NCBI RefSeq assembly: GCF_036178145.1
Contig: NZ_CP108067.1
Coordinates: 1,798,001 to 1,862,000, forward strand
Direction: 5' to 3'
Length of the DNA: 64,000 bases
Source of the DNA: Streptomyces sp. NBC_00273
GTDB lineage: Bacteria; Actinomycetota; Actinomycetes; Streptomycetales; Streptomycetaceae
This document shows, in pieces, positions 1-10,014 of the stretch. The notes under the pieces are model-generated. The model had not been told where the DNA came from. It made no database searches and was given only the letters and a program-made list of their open reading frames with translations. The translations under genes were made by a program, and so were the position numbers. Each line of letters starts with the position of its first letter. The first letter of the stretch is position 1.

Positions 1-1821
<1,821 letters not shown>

Positions 1822-1824
1822 GCC

Positions 1825-2502
1825 ATGAACACCTCCGTAGGAAACACCGCTCGTCTGCTGTGGGCCGGTCTGCGCGCGCTGCTGGTCCTGACGATCGTCT
1901 GCGGCGTCCTGTACCCGCTGGCCGTCACCGGCATCGCCCAGGTCGCCTTCGGCGACAAGGCGGGCGGCTCCGAGATCAAGGACGCGGGCGGCCGGGTCGT
2001 CGGCTCGTCCCTCATCGGGCAGACCTACAACCTGCCCAAGCAGAACCCCGACGACCCGGAGGAAGCCGCCGAGCCGGACCTCAAGTGGTTCCAGCCGCGC
2101 CCCTCGGGCGGCCTCGGCTCCAACAGCGTCAACACCCAGTACGCGCTGATCCTCTCCGGCGCCACCAACAAGGCCGCCGACAACCCGGACCTGGTCAAGC
2201 TGGTCGAGGACGCCAAGGCCGCGGTCATCGCCGACAACACGACGGCCTCGTACGCGGTGAAGCCGCAGGACGTCCCGGCCGACGCCGTCACCTCCTCCGG
2301 CTCCGGCCTCGACCCGAACATCTCCCCCCAGTACGCGAAGATCCAGGTCCACCGCGTCGCCGAGCAGAACGGGCTCGAAGCCGAGCAGGTGGAGAAGCTG
2401 GTGGAGAAGCACACCGAGGGCCGCACCCTCGGCTTCATGGGCGAACCCCGCGTCAACGTCCTCGAACTGAACACCGCGCTCAAGGCACTGACCAAGAGCT
2501 GA
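1825..2502 (+). CDS. kdpC: Potassium-transporting ATPase subunit C
   Basis: KdpC is the single-span subunit that associates with KdpA and KdpB and supports K+ transport. The 225-residue protein has one N-terminal membrane helix (about residues 13-40, ending ...VLYPLAVTGIAQ) and then an extracytoplasmic domain with the family segments GSSLIGQ, the W-F-Q-P-R-P-S stretch, and SGSGLDPNISP. It starts 3 bp after the kdpB stop, so the two are co-translated. The length is near the usual 190-225 residues. A strong hairpin follows the gene, so the structural operon may end here. Confidence 0.97.
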   Translation: MNTSVGNTARLLWAGLRALLVLTIVCGVLYPLAVTGIAQVAFGDKAGGSEIKDAGGRVVGSSLIGQTYNLPKQNPDDPEEAAEPDLKWFQPRPSGGLGSNSVNTQYALILSGATNKAADNPDLVKLVEDAKAAVIADNTTASYAVKPQDVPADAVTSSGSGLDPNISPQYAKIQVHRVAEQNGLEAEQVEKLVEKHTEGRTLGFMGEPRVNVLELNTALKALTKS

Positions 2503-2523
2503 TGTTCCACATCGCACGGACCG

Positions 2524-2563
2524 GGAGCCGACAGGCGCGGAACGCTCGCGCCCTGTCGGCTCC
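2524..2563 (+). terminator. Hairpin terminator or attenuator between kdpC and the response regulator gene
   Basis: A 16-bp inverted repeat (left arm GGAGCCGACAGGCGCG, right arm identical by complement except for one bulged C) encloses a 7-nt loop. There is no T-run, as is usual for Streptomyces hairpins. It sits in the 97-bp gap between kdpC and the kdpE-type gene, so it could separate the transporter transcript from the regulator transcript or reduce read-through. Confidence 0.6.
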
Positions 2564-2599
2564 TCACCGTGCCCGCGACGAAGGAAAGGCTGCACACCG

Positions 2600-3289
2600 A
2601 TGACCCGGGTGCTGGTGGTGGAGGACGACCCTCAGCTCGTCCGCGCGCTGAAGATCAATCTCCAGGCACGCAAGTTCGACGTCGACGAGGCCTCCGACGG
2701 CGGCTCGGCCCTGCGGCTCGCGGCCGCCCGCAAGCCGGACGTCATAGTGCTGGACCTCGGCCTGCCCGACATGGACGGCATCGACGTCATCAAGGGCGTC
2801 CGCGGCTGGAGCCGGGTCCCCATCCTGGTCCTCTCCGCTCGTCACACCTCGGAGGACAAGATCCGAGCGCTGGATGCCGGCGCGGACGACTACGTGACGA
2901 AACCGTTCAGCATGGACGAGCTCCTGGCCCGGCTGCGGGCGGCCGCCCGCAGGCAGGAACCGACTGCTGACTCCCGGGCCGACAAGGTCACCGTGGTCAC
3001 GACCGACGAGTTCACCGTCGACCTGGTCGCGAAGAAGGTGCACCGGGGCGAACGCACGGTACGGCTGACCCCGACCGAGTGGCACCTGCTGGAAATCCTC
3101 ATCACCCACCCGGGACGGCTGATCACCCAAAGTCGGCTGCTGCTGGAGGTCTGGGGACCGACCTACGCGGAGAACACCAACTACCTGCGCGTCTACATGG
3201 CTCAACTCCGGCGCAAGCTGGAAGCGGACCCCTCACACCCGCGGTACCTGATCACCGAACCGGGCATGGGCTACCGCTTCGAACCCTGA
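2600..3289 (+). CDS. kdpE: KdpE-type OmpR-family response regulator
   Basis: DNA-binding response regulator expected to activate kdp expression when K+ is limiting or turgor falls. The receiver domain (about residues 1-115) has the acidic pair after VLVVED, the phospho-acceptor Asp in VIVLDLGLPDMDG (about residue 52) and the switch Lys in VTKPF. The C-terminal half (about 130-229) is an OmpR/PhoB winged helix ending in GMGYRFEP. A GGAAAGG site precedes the ATG. The kinase gene kdpD begins 38 bp downstream, so the two are probably co-transcribed. Length (229 aa) and context fit KdpE. Confidence 0.93.
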   Translation: MTRVLVVEDDPQLVRALKINLQARKFDVDEASDGGSALRLAAARKPDVIVLDLGLPDMDGIDVIKGVRGWSRVPILVLSARHTSEDKIRALDAGADDYVTKPFSMDELLARLRAAARRQEPTADSRADKVTVVTTDEFTVDLVAKKVHRGERTVRLTPTEWHLLEILITHPGRLITQSRLLLEVWGPTYAENTNYLRVYMAQLRRKLEADPSHPRYLITEPGMGYRFEP

Positions 3290-3327
3290 TCACCCGCCCG
3301 ATCGTCAACTGAGCAGAAAGTCTGAAC

Positions 3328-5871
3328 ATGGGACGCGGCAAGCTCCGCATCTACCTCGGTGCGGCACCGGGCGTCGGCAAGACGTACGCCATGCTGTCCG
3401 AGGCGCACCGCCGGGTCGAGCGGGGCACCGACTGCGTCGTCGGCTTCGTCGAGCACCACAGCCGTCCGCGCACCGAGGTGATGCTGCACGGCCTCGAGCT
3501 CATCGAGCGGCGCGAGCTGGCATACCGCGGCTCCACGTTCACCGAGATGGACGTGGACGCGATCCTCGCCCGGCGCCCCGCCGTGGCGCTGGTGGACGAG
3601 CTCGCGCACACCAACGTTCCCGGCTCGCGCAACGCCAAGCGCTGGCAAGACGTCGAAGAGCTCCTCCAGGCCGGCATCGACGTCATCTCCACCGTGAACA
3701 TCCAGCACCTCGAATCGCTGGGCGACGTCGTCGAGACCATCACCGGCGTACGGCAGCGCGAGACCGTACCCGACGAGGTCGCGCGCCGGGCGGATCAGAT
3801 CGAGCTCGTCGACATGTCCCCGCAGGCCCTGCGCCGCCGCATGGCCCACGGCAACGTCTACAAGCCCGACAAGGTCGACGCGGCCCTCTCGAACTACTTC
3901 CGGCCCGGAAACCTGACCGCGCTGCGCGAGCTGGCCCTGCTGTGGGTCGCCGACCGGGTGGACGAGTACCTCCAGGAGTACCGCGGCGAGCACAACATCC
4001 GCTCCACCTGGCAGGCGCGCGAGCGGATCGTCGTCGGTCTGACCGGCGGCCCCGAGGGGCGCACGCTCATCCGCCGCGCGGCCCGGCTCGCCGAGAAGGG
4101 CGCGGGCGGCGAGGTCCTGGCCGTCTACATCGCCCGCAGCGACGGGCTCACCTCCGCCTCGCCCAAGGAACTGGCCGTCCAGCGCACCCTGGTCGAGGGC
4201 CTCGGCGGCACCTTCCACCACGTCATAGGCGACGACGTCCCCGACGCGCTGCTGGAGTTCGCCCGCGGCTGCAACGCCACGCAGATCGTGCTGGGCGTCA
4301 GCCGGCGGCGCTCCTGGCAGTCCGTCTTCAGCCCCGGCGTCAGCGCCACCGTCGCCCGCGAATCCGGGCCCGATCTCGACGTCCACATCGTCACGCACGA
4401 CGAGGCCGCCAAGGGGCGCGGTCTGCCCGTGGCCCGTGGCGCGCGGCTCGGCCGTTCTCGCATCATCTGGGGCTGGGTCACCGGCATCGCCGGCCCCGCC
4501 CTGCTCACCGTGCTGCTCAGCCAACTCGTCCCCGAGCTCGGGCTCGCGAACGACATGCTGCTCTTCCTCACCTTCACGGTGGCGGCGGCACTCCTCGGCG
4601 GGCTGCTCCCCGCGCTCGCCTCGGCAGCCTTCGGGTCCCTGCTCCTGAACTACTACTTCACCCCGCCGGTCCACAAGCTCACCATCGCCGACCCCAAGAA
4701 CATCGTCGCCATCGCGATCTTCGTCGGCGTGGCCGTGTCCGTGGCCTCCGTGGTCGACCTGGCCGCCCGGCGCACCCACCAGGCGGCCCGGCTGCGCGCC
4801 GAATCCGAGATCCTCTCCTTCCTCGCCGGCAGCGTCCTGCGCGGTGAGGACTCCCTCGACGCCCTCCTGGAACGGCTCCGCGAAACCTTCGCCATGCAGT
4901 CCGTCGTACTCCTGGAGCGCACGAGCGAGGTCGATCCATGGACGACGGCGGCAGCCGTCGGCACCGGCACGGTCGTCCGCCCCGAGGACGCGGACGTGGA
5001 CCTGCCCATCGGCGACACCATGGCCCTCGCCCTGACCGGCCGGGTCCTGCCCGCCGAAGACCGGCGCGTGCTCGGCGCCTTCGCGGCCCAGGCAGCCGTC
5101 GTACTCGACCGTCAGCGCCTCGTCGACGAGGCGGAGAAGTCCCGTGAACTCGCCGAGGCCAACCGCATCCGTACGGCCCTGCTCGCCGCGGTCAGCCACG
5201 ACCTGCGGACCCCGCTCGCCGGCATCAAGGCCTCCGTCACCTCGCTGCGCTCCGACGACGTCGAGTGGTCCGAGGAGGACAGGGCCGATCTCCTGGAGGG
5301 CATCGAGGACGGCGCCGACCGCCTCGCCGCCTTGATCGGGAACCTCCTGGACATGTCCCGCCTCAACACCGGCACCGTCGTCCCCCTGATCCGGGAGACC
5401 GACCTCGACGAGGTCGTCCCGATGGCGCTGGGCGGCGTACCGGAGGAGAGCGTGGACCTGGACATCCCCGAGACCCTGCCCATGGTCGCCGTCGACCGCG
5501 GCCTGCTGGAGCGGGCCGTCGCCAACATCGTCGAGAACGCCGTCAAGTACAGCCCCACCGGCCAACCCGTCCACGTCTCCGCCAGCGCCCTCGCCAGCCG
5601 CGTCGAGCTGCGCGTCGTCGACCGCGGACCCGGGGTTCCGGACGAGGCCAAGAACCGCATCTTCGAACCCTTCCAGCGCCACGGCGACGCTCCGCGCGGT
5701 GCCGGCGTCGGCCTCGGCCTCGCCGTCGCCCGCGGCTTCACCGAGGCCATCGGAGGCACCCTCACCGCCGAGGACACGCCCGGCGGCGGCCTCACCATGG
5801 TCATCACCCTCCCCATAGCGGGGGACGGCCCTACGGTATCGCCGGAGCTCCCGACGTCTGCGGTCACCTGA
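3328..5871 (+). CDS. kdpD: KdpD sensor histidine kinase (first copy)
   Basis: Membrane sensor kinase paired with the adjacent KdpE-type regulator. The 847 residues show: N-terminal KdpD domain (about 1-215) with the Walker-A-like GAAPGVGKT; a universal-stress-protein-like domain (about 230-350); four closely spaced membrane helices (about 385-490, DUF4118); a GAF-like segment (about 510-600); a HisKA domain with phospho-acceptor His in VSHDLRTPL (about 625); and an ATPase domain with N, G1 and G2 motifs. The C terminus is complete. No signs of decay. The kinase is expected to respond to external K+ and ionic conditions. Confidence 0.95.
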   Translation: MGRGKLRIYLGAAPGVGKTYAMLSEAHRRVERGTDCVVGFVEHHSRPRTEVMLHGLELIERRELAYRGSTFTEMDVDAILARRPAVALVDELAHTNVPGSRNAKRWQDVEELLQAGIDVISTVNIQHLESLGDVVETITGVRQRETVPDEVARRADQIELVDMSPQALRRRMAHGNVYKPDKVDAALSNYFRPGNLTALRELALLWVADRVDEYLQEYRGEHNIRSTWQARERIVVGLTGGPEGRTLIRRAARLAEKGAGGEVLAVYIARSDGLTSASPKELAVQRTLVEGLGGTFHHVIGDDVPDALLEFARGCNATQIVLGVSRRRSWQSVFSPGVSATVARESGPDLDVHIVTHDEAAKGRGLPVARGARLGRSRIIWGWVTGIAGPALLTVLLSQLVPELGLANDMLLFLTFTVAAALLGGLLPALASAAFGSLLLNYYFTPPVHKLTIADPKNIVAIAIFVGVAVSVASVVDLAARRTHQAARLRAESEILSFLAGSVLRGEDSLDALLERLRETFAMQSVVLLERTSEVDPWTTAAAVGTGTVVRPEDADVDLPIGDTMALALTGRVLPAEDRRVLGAFAAQAAVVLDRQRLVDEAEKSRELAEANRIRTALLAAVSHDLRTPLAGIKASVTSLRSDDVEWSEEDRADLLEGIEDGADRLAALIGNLLDMSRLNTGTVVPLIRETDLDEVVPMALGGVPEESVDLDIPETLPMVAVDRGLLERAVANIVENAVKYSPTGQPVHVSASALASRVELRVVDRGPGVPDEAKNRIFEPFQRHGDAPRGAGVGLGLAVARGFTEAIGGTLTAEDTPGGGLTMVITLPIAGDGPTVSPELPTSAVT

Positions 5872-6288
5872 CGTCGAAGCGACCGGCGCGGCCGCGCCGA
5901 CAGCACGAGCGCCCTGGGTGCGGGATGACGACGGAAGCACGCGAGCCGTCCGGCCCCGGTGTCCCCACACCGGAGAGCCGAACGGCTCATGTGTTGTGCG
6001 ACGGGTGACCGACACGCGGTCGCACAGGGCCGTACCCCCACGGTGGGGCCATGTGCCGCTCCGGACGGTGTTCAGGTCACCGCCCGTCAGCCGCGTGCCG
6101 CCGGTCCGTCGTCCGGCTCCGTCGCCACACCAGTCTGCGCCGGGCCGACGGCCCTGGGAGCATTCCTTGACGGGTTCCTTCCGCACGGAAGTCGATCTTT
6201 GACGCGGTCCTGATGGACGGGCATCAGGAGGCCGTCAAGGAGCCGGCCGGCGCTTGCCCCCGTGTCCCCGATGCGATGGGATTGCACC

Positions 6289-6369
6289 ATGAACAGCGGC
6301 CCGCGCCACGACGATCGGCCACCGCATCAGGTGCAGCCGACGGCGCCCGCCGTCCGCCCGGCCTTCTGA
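6289..6369 (+). CDS. Putative 26-residue mini-protein, paralogous to the one at 7467
   Basis: An ATG-initiated mini-ORF whose first 13 residues, MNSGPRHDDRPPH, are the same as those of a second mini-ORF beginning at 7467 on the other side of the SDR gene. The tails then differ and both end soon after at stop codons. The upstream ribosome site is weak (GATGGGA). Arg, His and Pro dominate and there is no known domain. The case for it being real is only the repeated N-terminal coding; it could equally be a non-coding DNA repeat that happens to be open. Confidence 0.25.
   Translation: MNSGPRHDDRPPHQVQPTAPAVRPAF
6290..6327. repeat. 38-bp direct repeat, left copy
   Basis: This 38-bp segment recurs at 7468-7505 with a single mismatch (T versus C). 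The two copies are in the same orientation and flank the SDR gene. The homology begins at the start codon of the mini-ORFs and ends abruptly. Confidence 0.85.
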
Positions 6370-6528
6370 CCTCGGCCGCGCGTCCTCCGCGTACCTGCCG
6401 CCCGTCCCCGGACGGCGCTGATCAAGGCTTCGTACGCATCCTCACCTTCGCCGCATGACCTGAGCCCACGCCCCGCCCCGCGCTGGGGCGCCGGGCACGT
6501 CGGCCATGCCTTCTTCCGGGAGTTCGAC

Positions 6529-7335
6529 ATGTCTGCATCCCTGTCCGGACGTACCGTCCTCGTCACCGGCGCCACCTCCGGCATCGGCTACGAGACCGCC
6601 CGCCAGCTCGCCGAGCGGGGCGCCACCGTCCTCCTCCACGGCCGCACGCCCGAGGAGGCCCGGGCCGCCGCCGACCGGCTCGTTGCCACCGCCGGTGCGG
6701 ACGGCGCCCGTCTGCGGCCGCTCGCCGCCGACTTCGTGCGCCTGGAGGAGGTGGAGGACCTCGCCCACGCCGTCGTACGGGAGCACCCGCGCCTGGACAC
6801 ACTGGTCAACAACGCGGCCATCGCGGCCCCGGAGCGCCACACGCTCACCGCCGACGGCAACGAGATCTCGTTCCAGGTCAACTTCCTGGCCCACTACCTC
6901 CTCACCAACCTCTTGGAGCCCGCCCTGACCAGCGACCCGGGCGGGCGCGTCGTCAACGTCTCCTCCGCGCTCCACCGCTCCGGCGCCATCCAGTGGAACG
7001 ACCCGCAGCGCGTGCGGCGCTACTCCCGCCTCGCCGCCTACGCCCAGTCCCAGCTCGCGCTGACCGTCTTCGCCGCCGACCCGCGCGTCACCGCCGTCTC
7101 CGTCGACCCCGGTGTGTGCGAGACCGGTCTCCTGCCGGTGTACGGCCACGAGGGCGCCCCCGCTGCCGAGGGCGCCCAGCACGTCGTGAGGCTCTGCGAC
7201 CCGGCCACGGAGATCGTCAACGGCGCCTACTACGACCGCTCCGACCGCGTCGCCCCGGCCGCCGCCGCTACCGAGGACCGCACCGTCAAGCGCCTCACCA
7301 AGCTCGCCGACCTGCTCGTCGGCCACACCGCCTGA
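6529..7335 (+). CDS. Short-chain dehydrogenase/reductase family protein with altered catalytic lysine
   Basis: NAD(P)-dependent SDR-type protein of 268 residues, closest in style to the retinol-dehydrogenase-like group. The cofactor motif TGATSGIG (about residues 13-20), the NNAA stabilising motif (about 90) and the catalytic Ser in VVNVSS are present. The usual YxxxK reads Y-A-Q-S-Q, so the catalytic Lys is replaced by Gln; activity may be weak or different. A GGGAG site lies about 8 nt before the ATG. The gene stands alone between two copies of a short direct repeat. The substrate cannot be deduced. Confidence 0.85.
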   Translation: MSASLSGRTVLVTGATSGIGYETARQLAERGATVLLHGRTPEEARAAADRLVATAGADGARLRPLAADFVRLEEVEDLAHAVVREHPRLDTLVNNAAIAAPERHTLTADGNEISFQVNFLAHYLLTNLLEPALTSDPGGRVVNVSSALHRSGAIQWNDPQRVRRYSRLAAYAQSQLALTVFAADPRVTAVSVDPGVCETGLLPVYGHEGAPAAEGAQHVVRLCDPATEIVNGAYYDRSDRVAPAAAATEDRTVKRLTKLADLLVGHTA

Positions 7336-7466
7336 AGGCCCTGTGGCGTGAGCACGCCCTGCTCCGATACCGGCAGCACCCGTCCGGGTCGTGCCGGTAT
7401 CAGAGCTGCGTCAAGGACCGTCCGACCGTCTTGAGCCCCGTCCCGCAAGGCAGTTGGATGACGGGG

Positions 7467-7550
7467 GTGAACAGCGGCCCGCGCCACGACGACCGGCCAC
7501 CGCATACGGTGCGCCCGGCCCCGCGCGCTGCTCACCCGCCGGTGCGCTGA
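7467..7550 (+). CDS. Putative 27-residue mini-protein, paralogous to the one at 6289
   Basis: GTG-initiated mini-ORF sharing residues 1-13 (MNSGPRHDDRPPH) with the mini-ORF upstream of the SDR gene. The tail is different and ends at TGA 7548-7550, shortly before a strong terminator hairpin. The ribosome site is weak. The nearby terminator shows that a transcript crosses this position, but translation is not demonstrated. Confidence 0.25.
   Translation: MNSGPRHDDRPPHTVRPAPRAAHPPVR
7468..7505. repeat. 38-bp direct repeat, right copy
   Basis: Second copy of the repeat at 6290-6327 (one mismatch), in the same orientation. It lies about 130 bp after the SDR stop codon and just before the terminator hairpin. 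Confidence 0.85.
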
Positions 7551-7567
7551 GGCAGCGTTCCCGATCC

Positions 7568-7603
7568 GCGGCCGCCCGCCCCCGCCCGTAAGCGGGCGGC
7601 CGC
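7568..7603 (+). terminator. Strong hairpin terminator
   Basis: Perfect 12-bp inverted repeat, arms GCGGCCGCCCGC and GCGGGCGGCCGC, around a 12-nt loop, followed by TTCC. It closes the SDR / mini-ORF unit before the next promoter region. Confidence 0.7.
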
Positions 7604-7723
7604 TTCCACCCGGTGCCGGCCCCGCCCCGCCACGCCGGGGCCGGCACCGGGCCTCACCTGCGGACCCGTCCGGGAGCACGCCGCTCCCCTGTGCAACGGC
7701 CCACGCACCACTGGGGAGAGTTG

Positions 7724-8515
7724 ATGATCGACATCGCACCGCAGCAACTGCCCGTTCTGATCCGCTGGTTCCCCAGCGGCTCGCCCGGTCTCGGGGCACT
7801 CGCCGAGCACGTACTGACCACGGGCACCGGCCGCTGGTGGGCCGACCACCCCGACCGGCCCCGCGTCCTCGCCGTCACCTGCGCGGACCACGTGCTGATG
7901 CGCGGTGACCCCAGCGCGCTCGCTCCGGACGCCCTGGCCCGGTTCGCGAACCGGTACGTCGAGGCGCCGGCACGGTTCTGGCCCGCCCTCGGCGCCGCCT
8001 TCGAACGCGTCGTCCCCCGGGAACGGATGCTGTACGTCCACCAGCCCCAGGCTCCGGTGTCCCTCCCCCGTACGCCGCGCGGCGTGACCGTGCGGCGGCT
8101 GACGCCCGAGGACGTTCCGGCGCTGGCCGATCTGCATTCCGAGAACGCCTGGATTCACGCCAGTTGGGGTGGACCCGCAGGGCTCGCCGCCTCCGGTCAC
8201 GCCTGGGCCGCCTTCGCCAAGGGGCGGATCCTCTCCGTCGCCTGCACCTACTTCCTCGGCAGCGCCTACGAGGACATCGGGGTCGTCACCGTGCCCGATC
8301 ACCGCCGCGGGAGCCCCGCACTGGCCTGCGTCGCCGGGCTGACGGCCGACGTACGGGCACGCGGACGCGCGGCGAGCTGGTGCTGCTCGCGCGACGACCG
8401 GCCCAGCAGGCTCCTCGCCTGGACGGCCGGCTTCCGGCTGACCCGCGAATACCTTCACCACGCCACCGGCCGGGCCCTGGCGAGCAGGGCCCGGGCGAAC
8501 CCGGCCCGCGTGTGA
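7724..8515 (+). CDS. GNAT-family N-acetyltransferase-like protein
   Basis: 263-residue protein. The C-terminal half (about 120-250) looks like a GNAT acyltransferase of the FR47/YkkB-like kind: a VTVRRLTPEDVPALADLH opening strand, then IGVVTVPDHRRGSPALACVAGL in the acetyl-CoA-binding region (positions about 186-207), and a terminal GF-R-L-T-R-E-Y. The N-terminal ~115 residues are specific to this subgroup. The ATG at 7724 is chosen because GGGGAG precedes it by about 7 nt; upstream in-frame codons cross the terminator hairpin. Acceptor substrate unknown. Confidence 0.75.
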   Translation: MIDIAPQQLPVLIRWFPSGSPGLGALAEHVLTTGTGRWWADHPDRPRVLAVTCADHVLMRGDPSALAPDALARFANRYVEAPARFWPALGAAFERVVPRERMLYVHQPQAPVSLPRTPRGVTVRRLTPEDVPALADLHSENAWIHASWGGPAGLAASGHAWAAFAKGRILSVACTYFLGSAYEDIGVVTVPDHRRGSPALACVAGLTADVRARGRAASWCCSRDDRPSRLLAWTAGFRLTREYLHHATGRALASRARANPARV

Positions 8516-8534
8516 GACGGGCGTCGCCGACGGC

Positions 8535-9497
8535 TCAGTGGGTGCGCTGCGCGCTCAGGGCGTTCAGCAGGGCGGCCCCGCGTTCGGCGTCGTCCACGCT
8601 CACCGCGAACTCGTGCCCCCGCCGGGGGTGGATCACCAGGCACTCGCCGCTGCGGAGCATGACCGTCGTGCCCAACCCACTCAGCCGGTACCCCCAGCCC
8701 CCCACCTGGCCGGGGGTACGGCTTTCGGCACGTGCCGATTCGATGTCCTGGGCGGACCAGCGCCGCACCGGCCAGCCGAGCGGACCGAAGGCCACGCTCA
8801 AGCCCTTCTCGGTGACACGCGCCTGCACGGAAGCGCAACCGAGAACCGCCATGGAGACCACGGCGAACGGTGCGACGACCGACCACGGCACGTCCACCAG
8901 TCCGCTGACCGCGGCCAGCACGGCGGCCAGCGCGACCAGCCCGGCCAGGGCCCCGATCCAGTGGAGCCACGGATTCGTCGTACGGGAGAGCCACACGAAC
9001 CTCTCGCCGGCCGGAATCTCCATGCTCGGACCGCTCACGACCACGCGCGACGTCGCAGCCCGACCCCGCCGGATCACCACCCACTCGACCAGCCCGGCCA
9101 CGGCTGCCGCCGCGACCATCCCCACGACCCACGCGCTCACGGAATCGGCCTGCCGCCAGTCCGTGTGATCCAGGTTCGCCCTGACGATGGATACCTGCGC
9201 GCCGACGAGGAGCACGCCGCCGGACAACAGCCCGGCGGTCGCTCCCCCGCGCCACCGCCCGAGCACGACGATCAGCAGTACGAGGACCGCCCAGATCAAG
9301 GCCGGGAAGAACGCCGCTGCCCACAGGGGCATCGAGCCGTCCGGTCCGCCGGAGCCGGCACCCCAGTGAGTCGCCAGCCGCTCCGGCAGCCGGCCGCTCG
9401 CGGCCCACGGAAGTGCGATGAGAACGGCCGTGATCACTGCGGCCCAGACCGCAACACCCCACCGCACCCCGCGCTTGCGCTCCGTCCCCTCCGTCAT
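8535..9497 (-). CDS. DUF1648-type multi-span membrane protein
   Basis: 320-residue membrane protein with about six hydrophobic helices. The N-terminal part (about residues 15-75) carries the DUF1648 pattern (L-P-x-R-L-A-T-H-W-G, then a Gly-rich loop). The C-terminal ~130 residues resemble a membrane-anchored PH-like domain ending in an IHPRRGHEF segment. Its ATG overlaps the stop of the upstream GntR gene by 4 bp (ATGA), so the pair is translationally coupled. Such proteins typically accompany YtrA-type GntR repressors; the molecular function is unknown. Confidence 0.8.
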   Translation of the reverse strand: MTEGTERKRGVRWGVAVWAAVITAVLIALPWAASGRLPERLATHWGAGSGGPDGSMPLWAAAFFPALIWAVLVLLIVVLGRWRGGATAGLLSGGVLLVGAQVSIVRANLDHTDWRQADSVSAWVVGMVAAAAVAGLVEWVVIRRGRAATSRVVVSGPSMEIPAGERFVWLSRTTNPWLHWIGALAGLVALAAVLAAVSGLVDVPWSVVAPFAVVSMAVLGCASVQARVTEKGLSVAFGPLGWPVRRWSAQDIESARAESRTPGQVGGWGYRLSGLGTTVMLRSGECLVIHPRRGHEFAVSVDDAERGAALLNALSAQRTH

Positions 9498-9841
9498 CTC
9501 AGCCCCCTGATCATTTCTATGAGATCGGCCTTGCTGTAGCCCAGATGAGCCGCATCGCCAACCAGTTCGCGCACGCGGTCGAGCAGCACGGACCGCTGGT
9601 CCGCCCCCTCGGCCACGGTCACACCGCGCCCTCGCCGGAACTCCAGCAGCCCCTCGTCGCGCAGCGCGCGAAGGCCACGGAGGACCGTGTTGACGTTGAC
9701 CCCCAGCACCTGGGAAAGGTCTCGCGCGGAGGGCAGCCGGTCGCCCGGACCGCACTCGCCCTCAGCGATGGCACGTCTGATCGCGCCCGCTACCTGCTCG
9801 TGCAGGGGGCGGTTGTCCGCGATGTGCAATCTCAACAGCAT
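9494..9841 (-). CDS. GntR-family (YtrA-type) transcriptional regulator
   Basis: 115-residue repressor-sized protein: a GntR winged helix (about residues 8-75) with PLHEQVAGAIRRAI and the recognition segment LPSARDLSQVLGVNVNTVLR, then a short C-terminal tail typical of the YtrA subfamily. The ATG at 9841 is chosen because the HTH starts just after it and an operator-like palindrome with a TAGTGT -10 element ends next to it; upstream in-frame codons would read through that operator. Likely autoregulates itself and the coupled DUF1648 gene. Confidence 0.88.
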   Translation of the reverse strand: MLLRLHIADNRPLHEQVAGAIRRAIAEGECGPGDRLPSARDLSQVLGVNVNTVLRGLRALRDEGLLEFRRGRGVTVAEGADQRSVLLDRVRELVGDAAHLGYSKADLIEMIRGLR

Positions 9842-9863
9842 GGTGCTAATGACACTAGCACCA
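9841..9863 (-). promoter_or_regulatory. Palindromic operator over the gntR promoter
   Basis: Perfect 8-bp arms TGGTGCTA and TAGCACCA separated by 7 bp, touching the gntR start codon. On the minus strand the core holds TAGTGT (TANNNT -10 type) ending 10 nt before the ATG, so the transcript would be nearly leaderless. Fits autorepression by the YtrA-type regulator. Confidence 0.65.
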
Positions 9864-10014
9864 TCAGCTTCGTGTGGAGAGGTCGGGCCCACCGCGGGAC
9901 AGGCGGCCAGGCGCTTCACGGCTGATCGTGGCAGGGCTTGGCGCAGTGAAGCGGTCATCGTCCTGCCGGGATACGGCAACGACGTGGAGGAGCATCTGTG
10001 TCAGGCTGCGGGGC

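Larger units (their letters stand above)
5872..6528. other. 657-bp gap between kdpD and the SDR gene
   Basis: No protein-coding gene of normal size is convincing here. Longer open frames on both strands are arginine/proline-rich and look like shadows. The stretch holds a small inverted repeat with arms CCCCAC/GTGGGG near 6036-6048, another with arms CTTCCG/CGGAAG at 6178-6191, a lone TTGACG hexamer at 6167-6172 without a convincing -10 partner, and the mini-ORF at 6289-6369 described separately. Confidence 0.5.

Noticed and set aside
3271..6186. 971-codon minus-strand frame opposite kdpD
   Set aside because: Antisense shadow; kdpD on the plus strand has all kinase motifs.
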